6,652 nucleotides of DNA, from NCBI GenBank assembly GCA_047607345.1, contig JASGDF010000029.1:1-6652 (forward strand). Direction: 5' to 3'. The DNA is from Pseudomonas_S sp047607345. GTDB taxonomy: Bacteria; Pseudomonadota; Gammaproteobacteria; Xanthomonadales; Xanthomonadaceae. Below the pieces are notes generated by a model. The model saw only the letters and a list, made by a program, of their open reading frames with translations. It searched no databases and was not told where the DNA came from. The stretch's first letter is position 1. Each line of letters begins with the position of its first letter. The translations under genes and the position numbers were made by a program. Below are positions 1 to 6,167 of the stretch, piece by piece.

Positions 1-2622
1 CAGCAGCGCGCCGCGCTCGGCGGCCGGCGAGGCGGCCAGCGCCGCACGCGCCTTGGCGTCGGCACTCGCGCCCATCGAGGTCAGCATGGTGCGCAGGGCC
101 TGTTCGTCCCAGTCCTGGCCGAACACATGCAGGCCCAGCGGCATGAAGTCCTCCTGCAGCTTGGTCAGGTAATGGCCGATCTCGTGCACCAGGAATTCGT
201 CGTCGGCCTGTTCGAACGACACCCCGCGCAGCTTCAGCTCCTCGTCCATGCTGGCGACCAGCGCCGCGCGCAGGTGCAGCTCGTCGATCAGCGCGCGCAT
301 CGCCTGCACCGCCTGCGCGCGGGTGCCCGGATCGCTGGCCGCCTCGTAGCTCTCGACCAGCTGGCGCAGCCGCAGCAGCTTGTCGTACAGCGGCGTGGTC
401 GACAGCGGCGGGGTCAGGTGGTCGATCATCACCGCCAGCCCGCGGCGCTTGGCCTGCAGGCCCTCGCCGACGCCATCGACGATGTAGGGATAGATCCCGG
501 GCACGTCGCCGGCGATCAGCGCCGGGTAGTCGTCCTCGTCCAGGCCGATGCTCTTGCGCGGCAGAAACTCGTAGGTGGAATGGCGGCCGAGGTGGATCAC
601 CGCGTCGGCGCGGAATTCGTCGTGCAGCCAGTGGTAGAAGGCCAGGTACTGGTGGGTCGGCGGCAGGCTGGTGTTGGCGTGCAGCAGCTCCTCGTTCAAC
701 TCCCAGCCGCGCGGCGGCTGCGGGCCGACGAACACCTTGCCGAAGCGCAGCCCCGGCAGCACCAGGCGCTCGCCGGCGACCATGATCCGCCCCGGCGGCG
801 CGCCCCAGCCACGCATGCCCTCGATGCCGGTGGCGGCCAGCGCCGCGTCCAGCCGCGCCAGCGCGTCGGCGTCGACATGCCCGGCGGCGATGCCGGCCTG
901 GTAGCGCTGCTGCAATTGCCCGAACAGCGCCAGCGCGCGCTCGCGCGCCGGATGTCGGGTGCCTTCGAGGATGTGGCGCAGCTCGCGCAGGGTGCGCTCG
1001 ACCCGCGTCTGTGCCAGCTCGGGATGGCGCGCGGCCAGCGCCGCCTGCACGTCGTCGCGCAGCAGCGCCAGCGCGCCGCCCTGCATCTCGTCGCGGATGC
1101 CCGGCGGCAACGTGGCGAACCAGCGCGCGTAGTCGGCGGCCGGCATGGTCTGCACGCGCGTGGCCATCTCGCTCAGCGCGTCGCCCTGCTCGGGCAGGTT
1201 GATGCCGTCGTGCTGCAGCCGTTCCAGCAGCGCGGCCGGGGTGTCGGGCAGCGCGCCGGTGTCATAGCCGGCGGTTTTCAGCTCGCGCAGGATGCGCAGC
1301 AGCGAGGCCGGCACGTCGAGGTTGTCGGCGCCGATGTTGTGCCGGCCTGGCGGGTGGTTGTAGTAGACGATCGCCACGCGCTTGTCGGCGTTGGGCAGGC
1401 TTTGCAGCCGCGCCCAGTTGCCGGCGCGGCGCGCCAGGTGCTCGATCTGCGCGGACAGCGGCTGTACCTGCGCGACCTCGATGCCGGTCAGTGGATCGGC
1501 CTGCGGCGGTTGCGCGGCGGCGATTACCAGTGGCTGGCCGATGCCCTGCAGCTCGGGCATCGCGATGCGGTAGTAGACGCTGTCGCGCGCGATGCCCTGC
1601 TCGGACAGGTGCCAGGCGGCCTGTTCCATGTCGTGCAGGCGGATGCCCTTGAGCACCGGCACGCCCAGTTGCGCCAGCGCCTGGCTGGCGGCCTGGCGAT
1701 CGCTGCTGCCGCCGATCACGAAGTCCTGCAGCGAGACGATCGCGGCCAGCTGGCCTGGCGCGCCGTCGCCCTGCAGCTTCTGCCGCAGCAGCGCCAGCGC
1801 CTGGCTGCTGGCGCTGCCCCAGCGCGCCAGTACCGGCAGGCAGCGCAGTTGGCGGCGCGCCAGCGCCTGGCACAGCGCGTCGATCACCGCCAGGTCGCCG
1901 GCGGGGTCGGCGCGCTCGTGGTCGAGGATCGCCACCACGCGCTCGCCGGCCTGCGGGTGGTACTGCGCCAGGGGCTGCCAGTCGCCGCCATGGCGGACGC
2001 GGATCGCGGCGATGTCCTGGACCTTCGGCAGCGGGCGCTGTCCGGCCAGCTCGGCGAACAGCGCGGCGAGGTTGGCGGCGTTGCGGTTCTGCCAGTAGCC
2101 GCGGGCGTGGATCCACGGCGCCAATGTCGGATGCGCGGCGCTGGCGCGCGCGACCCAGGCCGCGTCGGAGGCGGTGTCGGACTCGGCCGAGGACAGCTGC
2201 CGGTAGCGCGGGTCGGCGTCGGCGAACAGTCGCCGGCCCTGCCAGCGGCTGGCCATGCCCAGCTCCGGCGCGGAACTGACCGCCAGCACGTTGGCCGGCC
2301 CGTGTTCGCCGAGCAGCGGCAGCAGGCGCCGGGCGTTGTCGTTGAACACGGTGGCCAGGAATACCGCGTCGGCGCCGTCGAACAGTTGTGCCAGCTGCGC
2401 GTCGGTCATCGCCTCGACCTGCGCGGTGGTGCGGAAGCGCAGCCGCAGGCGCGGGTGCTGCTGGTGGAACGCGCGACCGGCCTCGGCCAGGGTCGCCGCG
2501 TTCTGCTCGGAGACGATCGCCACCAGGGTGCGGCGCGGCTGCCACGGTGTCCACCAGGCGAGCGCGGCGAGCAGCACCGCGGCGAGCGGGATCAATAGCA
2601 GCAGGAGCTTGTTGCGCGGCAT
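1..2622 (-). CDS. cobN: Membrane-anchored CobN/ChlH-family chelatase large subunit (cobaltochelatase CobN-like), 3' end outside window
   Basis: The frame is open from an ATG at 2622 to the window edge (874 residues, no stop), so the gene is partial at its C-terminus. Seen: a short basic start (MPRNK), then a hydrophobic segment at residues 6-24 with no clear signal-peptidase site, suggesting an N-in signal anchor. CobN/ChlH family signatures follow: YYNHPPGRHNIGADNLD (about 420-436) with LLRILRELKTAGY; PPTHQYLAFYHWL and ADAVIHLGRHSTYEFLP (about 655-688); GDVPGIYPYIV, EGLQAKRRGLAV and DHLTPPL; and GLHVFG at 830-835. In the family this subunit binds the tetrapyrrole and inserts the metal (Co in CobN, Mg in ChlH), with AAA+ partners (CobS/CobT or ChlI/ChlD) supplying ATP. 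Odd: the usual HxGTHGxLE is HLGRHSTYE here (residues 677-685), and the anchor would put the domain outside the cytoplasm. AGGAAAG lies 8 nt before the ATG. The cobalamin riboswitch in its leader ties it to B12. Family membership is sure; the exact reaction is inferred. Confidence 0.9.
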   Translation of the reverse strand, partial: MPRNKLLLLLIPLAAVLLAALAWWTPWQPRRTLVAIVSEQNAATLAEAGRAFHQQHPRLRLRFRTTAQVEAMTDAQLAQLFDGADAVFLATVFNDNARRLLPLLGEHGPANVLAVSSAPELGMASRWQGRRLFADADPRYRQLSSAESDTASDAAWVARASAAHPTLAPWIHARGYWQNRNAANLAALFAELAGQRPLPKVQDIAAIRVRHGGDWQPLAQYHPQAGERVVAILDHERADPAGDLAVIDALCQALARRQLRCLPVLARWGSASSQALALLRQKLQGDGAPGQLAAIVSLQDFVIGGSSDRQAASQALAQLGVPVLKGIRLHDMEQAAWHLSEQGIARDSVYYRIAMPELQGIGQPLVIAAAQPPQADPLTGIEVAQVQPLSAQIEHLARRAGNWARLQSLPNADKRVAIVYYNHPPGRHNIGADNLDVPASLLRILRELKTAGYDTGALPDTPAALLERLQHDGINLPEQGDALSEMATRVQTMPAADYARWFATLPPGIRDEMQGGALALLRDDVQAALAARHPELAQTRVERTLRELRHILEGTRHPARERALALFGQLQQRYQAGIAAGHVDADALARLDAALAATGIEGMRGWGAPPGRIMVAGERLVLPGLRFGKVFVGPQPPRGWELNEELLHANTSLPPTHQYLAFYHWLHDEFRADAVIHLGRHSTYEFLPRKSIGLDEDDYPALIAGDVPGIYPYIVDGVGEGLQAKRRGLAVMIDHLTPPLSTTPLYDKLLRLRQLVESYEAASDPGTRAQAVQAMRALIDELHLRAALVASMDEELKLRGVSFEQADDEFLVHEIGHYLTKLQEDFMPLGLHVFGQDWDEQALRTMLTSMGASADAKARAALAASPAAERGALL

Positions 2623-2630
2623 CGGCGGCT

Positions 2631-2637
2631 CTTTCCT
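2631..2637 (-). promoter_or_regulatory. Ribosome binding site of cobN
   Basis: AGGAAAG on the minus strand, 8 nt before the ATG at 2622. It supports this start, which places the hydrophobic anchor right at the N-terminus. It lies downstream of the riboswitch and two hairpins, so it is a natural target for translational control by the leader, although I see no obvious perfectly complementary masking sequence. Confidence 0.7.
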
Positions 2638-2657
2638 GGGCGGCGCGCGCGCGGCGA

Positions 2658-2675
2658 TCCCGCGCGGACGCGGGA
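2658..2675 (-). promoter_or_regulatory. Leader hairpin between riboswitch and cobN start
   Basis: TCCCGCG and CGCGGGA form a perfect 7-bp stem around a 4-nt loop, about 35 nt before the cobN ATG. No T-run follows it on the minus strand, so it does not look like an intrinsic terminator. It may be part of the riboswitch expression platform; this is inferred from position only. Confidence 0.45.
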
Positions 2676-2686
2676 CGGTGACGTTC

Positions 2687-2701
2687 GACACCCGCCGTGT
2701 C
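2687..2701 (-). promoter_or_regulatory. Small hairpin just after the riboswitch aptamer
   Basis: GACAC and GTGTC form a perfect 5-bp stem around a 5-nt loop, starting 11 nt after the P1 helix of the cobalamin aptamer. Cobalamin riboswitches often use a hairpin loop just downstream of the core for a kissing contact with the aptamer, and this is one candidate. No such pairing could be confirmed by eye. Confidence 0.35.
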
Positions 2702-2712
2702 GTGGGTCGGGG

Positions 2713-2897
2713 CGCACAGGCCGGTATCCGGGCTGTCGCGGGCGCTTGCGCGGTTGCGGCGCCTTCCCGGGAAACGCTCCCAGTGGCGGGCGGAACCCTG
2801 CGCGGCGTTTCGTCGCACAGACCTGCGATCACCGTTGCGGGGGCAGCGCAGGCATTACCTGCTTCCCGTTTGACCCTGCGGACAGGGCACCTGTGCG
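2713..2897 (-). promoter_or_regulatory. Cobalamin riboswitch (B12 element) in the cobN leader
   Basis: Read on the minus strand, the conserved parts occur in order. The 5' strand of P1 CGCACAGG (2897-2890) is followed by GGTGCC, then a CCCTG/CAGGG hairpin and AAACGGGAAG. Next come GCAGG-TAATG-CCTGC (2862-2848), CTGCCCCCGCAACGGTGA (about 2846-2829), and TCGCA/TGCGA with a 6-nt loop. The core then continues with GCCACTG (2787-2781), GGGAAGGC (2768-2761), the B12 box AGCCCGGATACCGGCCT (2734-2718), and the 3' strand of P1 CCTGTGCG (2720-2713). The two P1 strands are perfectly complementary over 8 bp. Cobalamin riboswitches normally lower expression of the downstream gene when adenosylcobalamin or another cobalamin is abundant. 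With no terminator-like T-run before cobN, control at translation start is more likely than attenuation. The orientation serves cobN, not the rightward operon. Confidence 0.95.
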
Positions 2898-2926
2898 GCA
2901 ATGGCCCATACGGCCGGGCCCTGGGC

Positions 2927-2932
2927 ATTGTA
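2927..2932 (-). promoter_or_regulatory. Candidate -10 element for the cobN transcript
   Basis: TACAAT (one mismatch to TATAAT) on the minus strand, about 30 nt before the first conserved base of the riboswitch. It would start the RNA near 2920, just ahead of the aptamer. No convincing -35 hexamer is seen at 16-18 nt spacing, so this is a weak to moderate call resting on the -10 match and its position. Confidence 0.4.
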
Positions 2933-3132
2933 GGGGCTGGTTGCGGTCCTCGTGCCTGCGCGTGCGACGAAATTCATCGACATCCGTCCCGATCCCGTAC
3001 CCGAGCCGGAAATATTCCCGCGCACCGCGACGCGGCTGGCTTGTGCGGTGACTCCATGTTCCCGGGGACGCGGCGTATCCTTTCCGGTTTCGACATCGCG
3101 GGTGCGGCGGATGGGCAGGGGCGGGGCGCGAC
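2933..3132. other. Intergenic stretch before the cobC-cobQ operon, no clear element
   Basis: This 200-bp piece should hold the promoter of the rightward operon. I see no convincing sigma70 -35/-10 pair on the plus strand, no second B12 box and no terminator. It is slightly more AT-rich around 2969-2976 and 3009-3016 than its surroundings. The only marked structure is a 15-nt imperfect dyad CGACGAAATTCATCG (2965-2979, one mismatched pair), which could be an operator or chance. Confidence 0.5.
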
Positions 3133-5658
3133 ATGCTTGAGCACGGCGGGCGTCTGCTGCGCGCGGCGCGCGCGTACGGCATCGCGCCGGAACGCTGGCT
3201 CGACCTGTCCACCGGCGTGAGCCCGTTCGCCTGGCCGGTGCCGGCGGCGATCCCGGCACAGGTCTGGCAGCGCCTGCCCGAGGACGACGACGGCCTGGTC
3301 GAGGCGGCCTGCGCCTATTACGGCGCGCCGGCACTGCTGCCGGTGTCCGGTTCGCAGGCCGCGATCCAGGCACTGCCGCTGTTGCGCGCGCGCAGCCGGG
3401 TCGGTGTGCTGGCGCCGGGCTATGCCGAGCACGCGCACGCCTGGCGCCGCGCCGGGCACGAGGTGCTCGCGCTGCCGGCGGCGCGGTTGCTGGCCGAGGC
3501 CGACGCTTTCGACGTCGTGGTGCTGATCCATCCGAACAATCCCGGTGGCGAGTGCTTCGACGGCGCCACGCTGCTGGCGCTGCATGCGCGTCTGGCCGCG
3601 CGCGGCGGCTGGCTGGTGGTGGACGAGGCGTTCATGGATGCGACGCCGGAGCACAGCCTGTGCCCGCATACCGCGCGCGACGGATTGGTGGTGCTGCGCT
3701 CGGCCGGCAAGTTCTTCGGCATGGCCGGCGCGCGCGCCGGCTTCGCCTGCGCCGCGCCGGCACTGCTGGAGGCGCTGCGCGAGCGGCTCGGCCCGTGGAC
3801 GCTGACCGGGCCGTCGCGCTGGGCGTTGCGGCAGGCGCTGGCCGACCGGGTCTGGCAGCAGCAGGCGATCCTGCGCTTGCATGCGGCCAGTGATGCATTG
3901 GCGCAACTGCTGCGGTGGCATGGCGTGATGCCCACGGCCGACACCGCCTTCTTCCAGTGGTGCCGGCGCGACGACGCGGCGGCGCTGCACGACGCGCTGG
4001 CGCGGCGCGGCATCCTGGTACGGCGGTTCGAGGAGCCGGCGAGCCTGCGCTTCGGATTGCCGGCGGACGCTGCGGAGTTGGCGCGGCTGGACGCGGCGCT
4101 GGCGGGGGTGTTTTTTGTGGGAGGGACTTCAGTCCCGACGCTTTCCAGGCAAGGCTTGGTCGAGACTGAAGTCCCTCCCACAACAGGCGCCAACACATTG
4201 ATGGTCCAGGGCTGCACCTCCGATGCCGGCAAGAGCACGCTGGTCGCCGCGCTGTGCCGCTGGCTGCGCCGGCGCGGCGTGGCGGTGGCACCGTTCAAGC
4301 CGCAGAACATGGCGCTGAACTCGGCGGTCACCGCCGACGGCGGCGAGATCGGTCGCGCCCAGGCGGTGCAGGCGCAGGCCTGCGGGCTGGAGCCGCATAC
4401 CGATTTCAACCCGGTGCTGCTCAAGCCCAATAGCGATACCGGCGCGCAGGTGATCGTGCACGGTCGCGCGATCGGCAACCTCGACGCGGTGGCCTACCAG
4501 GCCTACAAGCAGACCGCACGCGCGGCGGTGCTGGCCTCGCACGCTCGCCTGCGCGAGCGCTTCGCGGTGGTGATGGTGGAGGGCGCCGGCAGCCCGGCCG
4601 AGATCAACCTGCGCGAGCACGACATCGCCAACATGGGTTTCGCCGAGGCGGTGGACTGCCCGGTGATCCTGGTCGCCGACATCGACCGTGGCGGCGTGTT
4701 CGCGCACCTGGTCGGCACGCTGGCGCTGCTGGCGCCGGGCGAACGCGCGCGCGTGGCCGGGTTCGTGATCAACCGCTTTCGCGGCGACCTCGCGCTGCTG
4801 CGGCCGGGCCTGGACTGGCTGGAGAAGCAGACCGGCAAGCCGGTGCTCGGCGTGCTGCCCTATCTGCACGGGCTGCAGCTGGAGGCCGAGGACGCGCTGC
4901 CGCGCACGCAGGTGGACAAGCCGGGCGCGCAGCTGACGGTCGCGGTGCCGGCGCTGCCGCGGATCAGCAACCACACCGACCTCGACGCGCTTGCCGCGCA
5001 TCCGCAGGTGGCGCTGCGCTTCGTCGGCCCCGGCGAGGAGTTCCCGGCCTGCGACCTGATCGTGCTGCCAGGCAGCAAGTCCACCCGCGCCGATCTGGCG
5101 TGGCTGCGCGCGCAGGGGTTCGATGCGGCGATCGCGCGCCATCTGCGCCACGGCGGCAGGGTGATCGGCATCTGCGGCGGTTTCCAGATGCTCGGCCGCC
5201 AGGTGCACGACCCGCACGGCATCGAGGGCGAGTCCGGCAGTAGCGAGGGGTTGGGCTGGCTCGAGCTGGAGACTGTGCTGGCGCCGGAAAAGCAACTGCA
5301 TCGCGTCGCTGGCCGGCTCGCGCTCGGCCAGGTGCCGGCGCACGGCTACGAGATCCACTGCGGCATCAGCAGCGGCGAGGCGCTGTCGCGTCCGCTGTTG
5401 CACCTCGACGATGGCCGCACCGACGGCGCGTTCGGCGCCGACGGCAACGTCGCCGGCAGTTATCTGCACGGCCTGTTCGACGCGCCGCAGGCGCTGGCCG
5501 CGCTGCTGGCCTGGGCCGGCCTGCGCGCGCCGCAGGCGCTGGACATCGGCGCGCTGCGCGAGGCCACGCTGGAGCGGCTGGCCGACGCGGTCGAGCAGCA
5601 CCTGGACACCGCCGCGCTGGCGCGGCTGACGGCGGGAGCACCGGCATGCACGAATTGA
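3133..5658 (+). CDS. cobC-cobQ: Fused threonine-phosphate decarboxylase (CobC) and cobyric acid synthase (CobQ), 841 aa
   Basis: Residues 1 to about 326 are a CobC-type PLP enzyme (called CobD in Salmonella). It begins MLEHGGRL and DLSTGVSP, typical for the family. It carries the HPNNPGG loop (133-139), DEAF (164-167), the PLP lysine K193 in SAGKFFGMAGARAGF, and R306 in SLRFGLP. It decarboxylates L-threonine phosphate to aminopropanol phosphate. Residues 357-841 are a complete CobQ: the BioD-like ATPase starts MVQGCTSDAGKST (357-369), with PFKPQNMALNS (387-397) and DIDRGGVFA (518-526). The type-1 glutamine amidotransferase part has LPGSKST (645-651), nucleophile C681 in GICGGFQMLG, HGYEIH (737-742) and H779 in YLHGLF. 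CobQ amidates four carboxylates to give adenosylcobyric acid. The two parts are normally separate proteins of about these lengths. The linker (about 328-351) is encoded by an inverted REP-like repeat. The start has a GC-rich purine stretch upstream. Both catalytic sets look intact; whether one fused protein is really made is less sure, because of the six-T run at the junction. Confidence 0.93.
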   Translation: MLEHGGRLLRAARAYGIAPERWLDLSTGVSPFAWPVPAAIPAQVWQRLPEDDDGLVEAACAYYGAPALLPVSGSQAAIQALPLLRARSRVGVLAPGYAEHAHAWRRAGHEVLALPAARLLAEADAFDVVVLIHPNNPGGECFDGATLLALHARLAARGGWLVVDEAFMDATPEHSLCPHTARDGLVVLRSAGKFFGMAGARAGFACAAPALLEALRERLGPWTLTGPSRWALRQALADRVWQQQAILRLHAASDALAQLLRWHGVMPTADTAFFQWCRRDDAAALHDALARRGILVRRFEEPASLRFGLPADAAELARLDAALAGVFFVGGTSVPTLSRQGLVETEVPPTTGANTLMVQGCTSDAGKSTLVAALCRWLRRRGVAVAPFKPQNMALNSAVTADGGEIGRAQAVQAQACGLEPHTDFNPVLLKPNSDTGAQVIVHGRAIGNLDAVAYQAYKQTARAAVLASHARLRERFAVVMVEGAGSPAEINLREHDIANMGFAEAVDCPVILVADIDRGGVFAHLVGTLALLAPGERARVAGFVINRFRGDLALLRPGLDWLEKQTGKPVLGVLPYLHGLQLEAEDALPRTQVDKPGAQLTVAVPALPRISNHTDLDALAAHPQVALRFVGPGEEFPACDLIVLPGSKSTRADLAWLRAQGFDAAIARHLRHGGRVIGICGGFQMLGRQVHDPHGIEGESGSSEGLGWLELETVLAPEKQLHRVAGRLALGQVPAHGYEIHCGISSGEALSRPLLHLDDGRTDGAFGADGNVAGSYLHGLFDAPQALAALLAWAGLRAPQALDIGALREATLERLADAVEQHLDTAALARLTAGAPACTN
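4111..4116 (+). other. T6 homopolymer at the cobC-cobQ junction
   Basis: Six Ts read as Phe-Phe (residues 327-328), directly before the REP-like hairpin. This tract sets whether CobC and CobQ share a frame. As given (T6) the frame runs through. One T fewer would put CobC in the frame that ends at TGA 4199-4201, overlapping the ATG at 4201 as TGATG. One T more would end CobC at TGA 4167-4169. A G5 run (4104-4108) just upstream could shift the frame in the same way. Confidence 0.75.
4115..4183. repeat. Inverted pair of REP-like palindromic repeats inside the coding region
   Basis: Arms 4115-4139 and 4159-4183 are inverted copies: 20 nt perfect at the outer ends, 25 nt with one mismatch, around a 19-nt centre. 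Each arm has its own small palindrome: GGGACT-TC-AGTCCC in the left arm (4123-4136), and the same with one G-T wobble in the right arm. This is the build of a REP doublet (two inverted units in a BIME-like element), and the core resembles dispersed Xanthomonadaceae and Pseudomonas repeats known from memory. Its 69 bp equals 23 codons and is read through in frame. Such elements usually sit between genes, where RAYT transposases are thought to spread them; no RAYT gene is in the window. In RNA the two arms could form a long, strong hairpin. Confidence 0.85.
4201..4203 (+). other. cobQ: Possible internal or ancestral start codon of the CobQ part
   Basis: An ATG in the cobC-cobQ frame, encoding M357 just before QGCTSDAGKST, where stand-alone CobQ proteins normally begin. 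A TGA in the +1-shifted frame overlaps it as TGATG, the usual form of a translationally coupled pair. No strong Shine-Dalgarno precedes it (only ACAGG about 14 nt away), and the repeat hairpin lies just upstream. Internal starting here is possible but unproven. Confidence 0.4.
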
Positions 5659-6167
5659 TCCTCGGCGGCGCGCGCTCCGGCAAGAGCGCGTTGGCCGAAC
5701 GTATCGCCGCCGACAGCGGCCGCGAGGTGGTCTACATCGCCACCGCGCAGGCGTTCGATGCCGAGATGGCCGCGCGCATCGCCGACCATCGCGCGCGGCG
5801 CCCGCGGCACTGGACCTGCGTCGAGGAACCGTCGGCACTGGCCGCCACGCTGCGCGTGCAGGCCGCGCCGGGGCGCTGCTTGCTGGTCGATTGCCTGACG
5901 CTGTGGATGAGCAACCTGCTCGGCGACGCCGATCCCGGCCGCTTCGCGCGTGAGCGCGACGCGCTGCTGGCGCTGCTGCCGCAGCTGCCCGGCCACGTCG
6001 TGCTGGTCAGCAACGAGGTCGGGCAGGGCGTGGTGCCGCTGGGCGAACTGAGCCGGCGTTTCGTCGACGAGGCCGGGCGCCTGCACCAGGCGCTGGCCGC
6101 GCGCTGCGCGCGCGTGGTGTTCGTCGTCGCCGGGCTTCCGATGGTATTGAAAGGAGAACCGTTGTGA
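5646..6167 (+). CDS. cobU: Adenosylcobinamide kinase / adenosylcobinamide-phosphate guanylyltransferase
   Basis: A 173-residue protein (CobU in Salmonella, CobP in Pseudomonas denitrificans), full length for the family. It phosphorylates adenosylcobinamide and then transfers GMP to it, giving adenosylcobinamide-GDP for the last assembly step in the cytoplasm. Seen: the P-loop GGARSGKS at residues 7-14; YIATAQ at 30-35; EMAARIADHRARRP with H48 at the place of the GMP-accepting histidine of the family (His46 in Salmonella CobU); VDCLTLWMSNLL in the middle; and SNEVGQGVVP from residue 122, followed by the usual FVDEAGRLHQALA. The ATG lies inside the end of cobC-cobQ, overlapping by 13 nt, with GGAG 7 nt upstream. 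That suggests translational coupling. No missing residues noted. Confidence 0.96.
   Translation: MHELILGGARSGKSALAERIAADSGREVVYIATAQAFDAEMAARIADHRARRPRHWTCVEEPSALAATLRVQAAPGRCLLVDCLTLWMSNLLGDADPGRFARERDALLALLPQLPGHVVLVSNEVGQGVVPLGELSRRFVDEAGRLHQALAARCARVVFVVAGLPMVLKGEPL
6151..6156 (+). promoter_or_regulatory. Ribosome binding site that fixes the GTG start of cobT
   Basis: AAGGAG with 7 nt to the GTG at 6164. It is the best Shine-Dalgarno in the window and lies inside the end of cobU. It supports the GTG start, which overlaps the cobU stop as GTGA, over any later ATG. Confidence 0.85.

Noticed and set aside
127..2598. An 823-residue plus-strand open frame covering most of cobN
   Set aside because: It is antisense to a clear CobN reading frame, rich in Gln, Arg, Ala and Val with no family motif, and is explained by the lack of stop codons in very GC-rich DNA.
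1262..2818. A 518-residue minus-strand open frame overlapping cobN and the riboswitch
   Set aside because: Arg/Ala-rich shadow in another frame; it begins inside the aptamer, and its frame lacks the CobN motifs.
2965..2979. 15-nt imperfect dyad in the divergent promoter region as an operator
   Set aside because: One mismatched pair, short, and no matching known regulator site; could be chance, so it is only mentioned in the intergenic entry.
3041..3081. TTGTGC and TATCCT as a promoter for the cobC-cobQ operon
   Set aside because: The spacing is 29 nt, far from the usual 16-18, and both hexamers are poor matches.
4111..4183. The repeat hairpin with its T-run as an intrinsic terminator
   Set aside because: The T-run comes before the hairpin on the plus strand, and on the minus strand it becomes a run of A after the hairpin. 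Neither direction gives hairpin then T-run.
4129..5838. A 569-residue minus-strand open frame opposite cobQ
   Set aside because: Shadow of the CobQ coding strand; no recognisable motif, and the opposite frame has every catalytic motif of CobQ.
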